From Luteibacter yeojuensis (lineage in GTDB: Bacteria > Pseudomonadota > Gammaproteobacteria > Xanthomonadales > Rhodanobacteraceae), in contig NZ_JAAQTL010000001.1 in NCBI RefSeq assembly GCF_011742875.1, forward strand, positions 2,294,001 through 2,358,000: DNA of 64,000 bases. The letters are read 5' to 3'. Under the pieces are notes generated by a model. It made no database searches, had not been told where the DNA came from, and was given only the letters and a program-made list of their open reading frames with translations. Within the stretch, counting starts at the first letter, position 1. Every line of letters begins with the position of its first letter. Below are positions 63,001 to 64,000 of this stretch, piece after piece. The translations under genes and the position numbers were made by a program.

Positions 63001-64000
63001 TACCAGCTTCTGCTACGACTTCGCTGGAAGGGTCGTACAGAAAATCCAGGTCACGCGCGGGGTTCGTCTGGAATTGCGCTACGCCTATACCCCTGCCGGC
63101 CGCCTGGCCGCCATGACGTATCCGGATGGCCGCACGGTCACCTACACGCGAGACGCTGCGGGTCAGGTCACGGGCGTGACCACGCAAGCCCCCCTGGCCG
63201 CCGCGCAGCCGCTCATCACCGATGTGCAGCACGACGCCCTCGGCCGCGTCCTCGGCTGGACCGCCGGTACCCGCAACGTCACCCGCGGTTACCACGCGCT
63301 GGGCCTGGTCACCGGCGTGCACGACCTGCGCCCCGGCGGGCTCAACCTCACCCTCGACTACCTTAACGGCGAGGTCGATACGATCAGCAGTGGGTTGGTC
63401 CCCGGTTTCATGTTCCACGACAGTGCCGCCCGTCTCGTCGCGACCAGCTGGCTGGGCCTGCCCGCCGTACTGCACCAGTACAGCTACGACGGCACCGGCA
63501 ACCGGCTCACCTGGGACACCGGCGCGTTACAGAAGCGTCGCTACGTCTACGCCGAGGACAGCCACCGGTTGCTGATCGGCGACAACGTCCCGCGCGAGTA
63601 CGATGCCAACGGCAACACCACCCGCATCGGCGAGCGCGGCTTCGTCTACGACGCCAGCGGCCGGATGAGCCAGGCCACCGTCAACGGCGTGGTCGAGATG
63701 AACTACGCGTACAACCCGTTCGGGCAACAGGTGGCGAAATACATCGCCGGACAGACCACCGTCGCCCTGCACGACGAGGCCGGCCATTGGCTCGGCGACT
63801 ACGACGGTGCCGGCCAGCCGATCCGTCAGGTCGCCTGGCTCGACGATCTGCCGATTGCCGCCATCGACGGCAATGCCATCCGCGACATCCAGACCGACCA
63901 CCTGGGCACGCCGCGCGTGGTCATCGACCGGGCGACGGACAAAGCCATCTGGACCTGGTCGATCGTCGGCGATGCGTTTGGTAGCGATGCGCCCAATGAA
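60074..64000 (+). CDS. Secreted Rhs/YD-repeat protein (3' end beyond the window)
   Basis: At least 1309 residues are open to the last base with no stop. The ATG at 60074 has GGGAAAG upstream and begins a signal peptide ending AQAQ (about residue 30). Next come a Cys-containing N-terminal region (about 31-180), a DUF6531-type segment with NPLNPLTMSKIEQVVDY and LTFGRTYHS (about 190-230), and then a long array of YD repeats such as YDAAGRVRTSTDANG and YDAMGRPLTVT. The last visible part, DHLGTPRVVIDRATDKAIW then AFGSDAP, is the conserved end of an Rhs core, so the variable and often toxic tip begins just past the window. No VgrG or PAAR gene is seen nearby; a signal peptide suggests Sec export. 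Confidence 0.9.
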   Translation, partial: MPIHRSTHAHRATLAVAISFALVAGTAQAQETPEPFPAYRDGHLVPTPEGDEHHDGTLLASDVAQAADVWCASHSEYPGCVLKTHAEREIPGADGKHSAYSKLDITLELTDTQGRVSERVIDGGIGLVRSCPTDAILVTDAGGYLDNRERVTAQRAVACASPDALPKSASLGVPEESGANQCPIGNSPMVGNPLNPLTMSKIEQVVDYVGPTASGLTFGRTYHSGAFPLGGVDPKTGARYPAGARIGARWRHTYDRAFVRRPYYDGAGRVYGTALHLLREDGGETRFVKQGDTFVPAEGERGSLREHPEGGWMYTWADLTVERFDDQGRLRSRTDANGNTLTLHYDEITVGIGVRVTVLVRVSDRQGRELRLGYDRLGRVETVDTPDGRLNYSYSGDLLEGLDADLVKVGYPDGHAVAYLYDEPGLGGTPNHKLTGIVGQDGKRFATFRYDAYHRAVGSAHGEDTERTDLRVWDDTQIDIERPGRDGEHWSPTYANGVIRLGQREEDRRGHSVTRDFAYLGNLVTRQTDYLGVPTTYRYDRTRQLEVERTEAEGTPVARTVTTTWHPIFDKPTRIDRGATWTTFDYDARGNLVEQRDGGRADAGDDTTAPWPEERITRYTHDAAGRLLTVDGPQPGADDTTRYSYRLADAPGCASGGACDWRQGDLHTVTHPLGHVHTVLAYDAAGRVRTSTDANGVRTERTYDAMGRPLTVTLRARRDGTPSATDIVTRATYTAHGDLDTLTDPDGATLTHRYNAARRLIEQVDALGRTRRIERDAQGLIDNDRFNRADGTEDLHRAFRYDNDGVVERVMYNGSIIDYEVDANGRLLQRFGWFRSPALTRDARGRVARLTEGRGDEAAETTLTYDGTDQVKTVVDPKGLATAYLRNGLGDLLWRRSPDTGDTIFEPDAAGQPVRETPADARTLERAYDAAGRLTAVTYSDTAKTTFVYDQPELACAPDATFAVGRLSTVTDRDGRTSFCYDFAGRVVQKIQVTRGVRLELRYAYTPAGRLAAMTYPDGRTVTYTRDAAGQVTGVTTQAPLAAAQPLITDVQHDALGRVLGWTAGTRNVTRGYHALGLVTGVHDLRPGGLNLTLDYLNGEVDTISSGLVPGFMFHDSAARLVATSWLGLPAVLHQYSYDGTGNRLTWDTGALQKRRYVYAEDSHRLLIGDNVPREYDANGNTTRIGERGFVYDASGRMSQATVNGVVEMNYAYNPFGQQVAKYIAGQTTVALHDEAGHWLGDYDGAGQPIRQVAWLDDLPIAAIDGNAIRDIQTDHLGTPRVVIDRATDKAIWTWSIVGDAFGSDAPNE

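Noticed and set aside
60581..63475. A 964-codon minus-strand open frame opposite the Rhs gene
   Set aside because: It is antisense to YD repeats; its own repeat character only mirrors them.

Overview
The window is a GC-rich chromosomal segment of a gammaproteobacterium. Gene order and protein content point to the Lysobacterales (Xanthomonadales), most likely Rhodanobacteraceae (Luteibacter/Dyella-like). The genus is inferred, because no database search was possible. The evidence is an enteric-type lptD-surA-pdxA-rsmA-apaG-apaH run, a dcw cluster in which mraY is followed directly by ftsW with no murD, an lpxC-dciA-M23 peptidase-secA neighbourhood without secM, and a dispersed family of short palindromic REP-type repeats.

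Layout. 1-7.5 kb (+): the end of a cobalamin adenosyltransferase gene, then outer-membrane biogenesis and housekeeping genes (lptD, surA, pdxA, rsmA, apaG, apaH), closed by a bidirectional terminator. 7.6-13 kb: secA, an M23 peptidase and lpxC on the minus strand, with dciA on the plus strand. 13.3-28.8 kb (-): the division and cell-wall (dcw) cluster mraZ-rsmH-ftsL-ftsI-murE-murF-mraY-ftsW-murG-murC-ddl-ftsQ-ftsA-ftsZ. Its genes mostly overlap by 1-11 bases. It is driven from a clear promoter that overlaps a 10-bp-periodic array of MraZ boxes. 29.1-33.7 kb: RNase P RNA (-), then rsmI, an LpoA-like lipoprotein and yraN (+), and a HAD hydrolase (-). Copies of the REP-type element lie between these genes.

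33.8-47.6 kb: a membrane GGDEF-EAL protein, a haem-oxygenase-fold (TenA/HDO-like) protein, a secreted M13 metallopeptidase, an OsmF/YehZYXW-type osmoprotectant ABC transporter, a GH31 alpha-glycosidase, a second diguanylate cyclase and a small exported protein. 47.6-59.8 kb: an unassigned specialised locus. It holds an ABC exporter with an HPr-kinase-like protein (-), a B12-type radical SAM enzyme with a nucleotidyltransferase-fold protein (+), and a tight minus-strand operon of two methyltransferases, an amidohydrolase, a second B12-type radical SAM enzyme and two GT4 glycosyltransferases. It looks like a pathway for a modified, glycosylated and exported small molecule or peptide, but no precursor or scaffold enzyme is visible. 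60.1-64 kb (+): a secreted Rhs/YD-repeat protein that runs off the window at the point where its variable tip would begin.

How the parts fit. The first 33 kb is a core envelope and division block covering LPS transport and lipid A commitment, peptidoglycan precursor synthesis, septal synthesis and its activator, and secretion. The second half is accessory: c-di-GMP signalling, osmotic and carbohydrate handling, a probable natural-product locus and a polymorphic-toxin-type protein. No tRNA, CRISPR array, insertion sequence or replication origin was seen.
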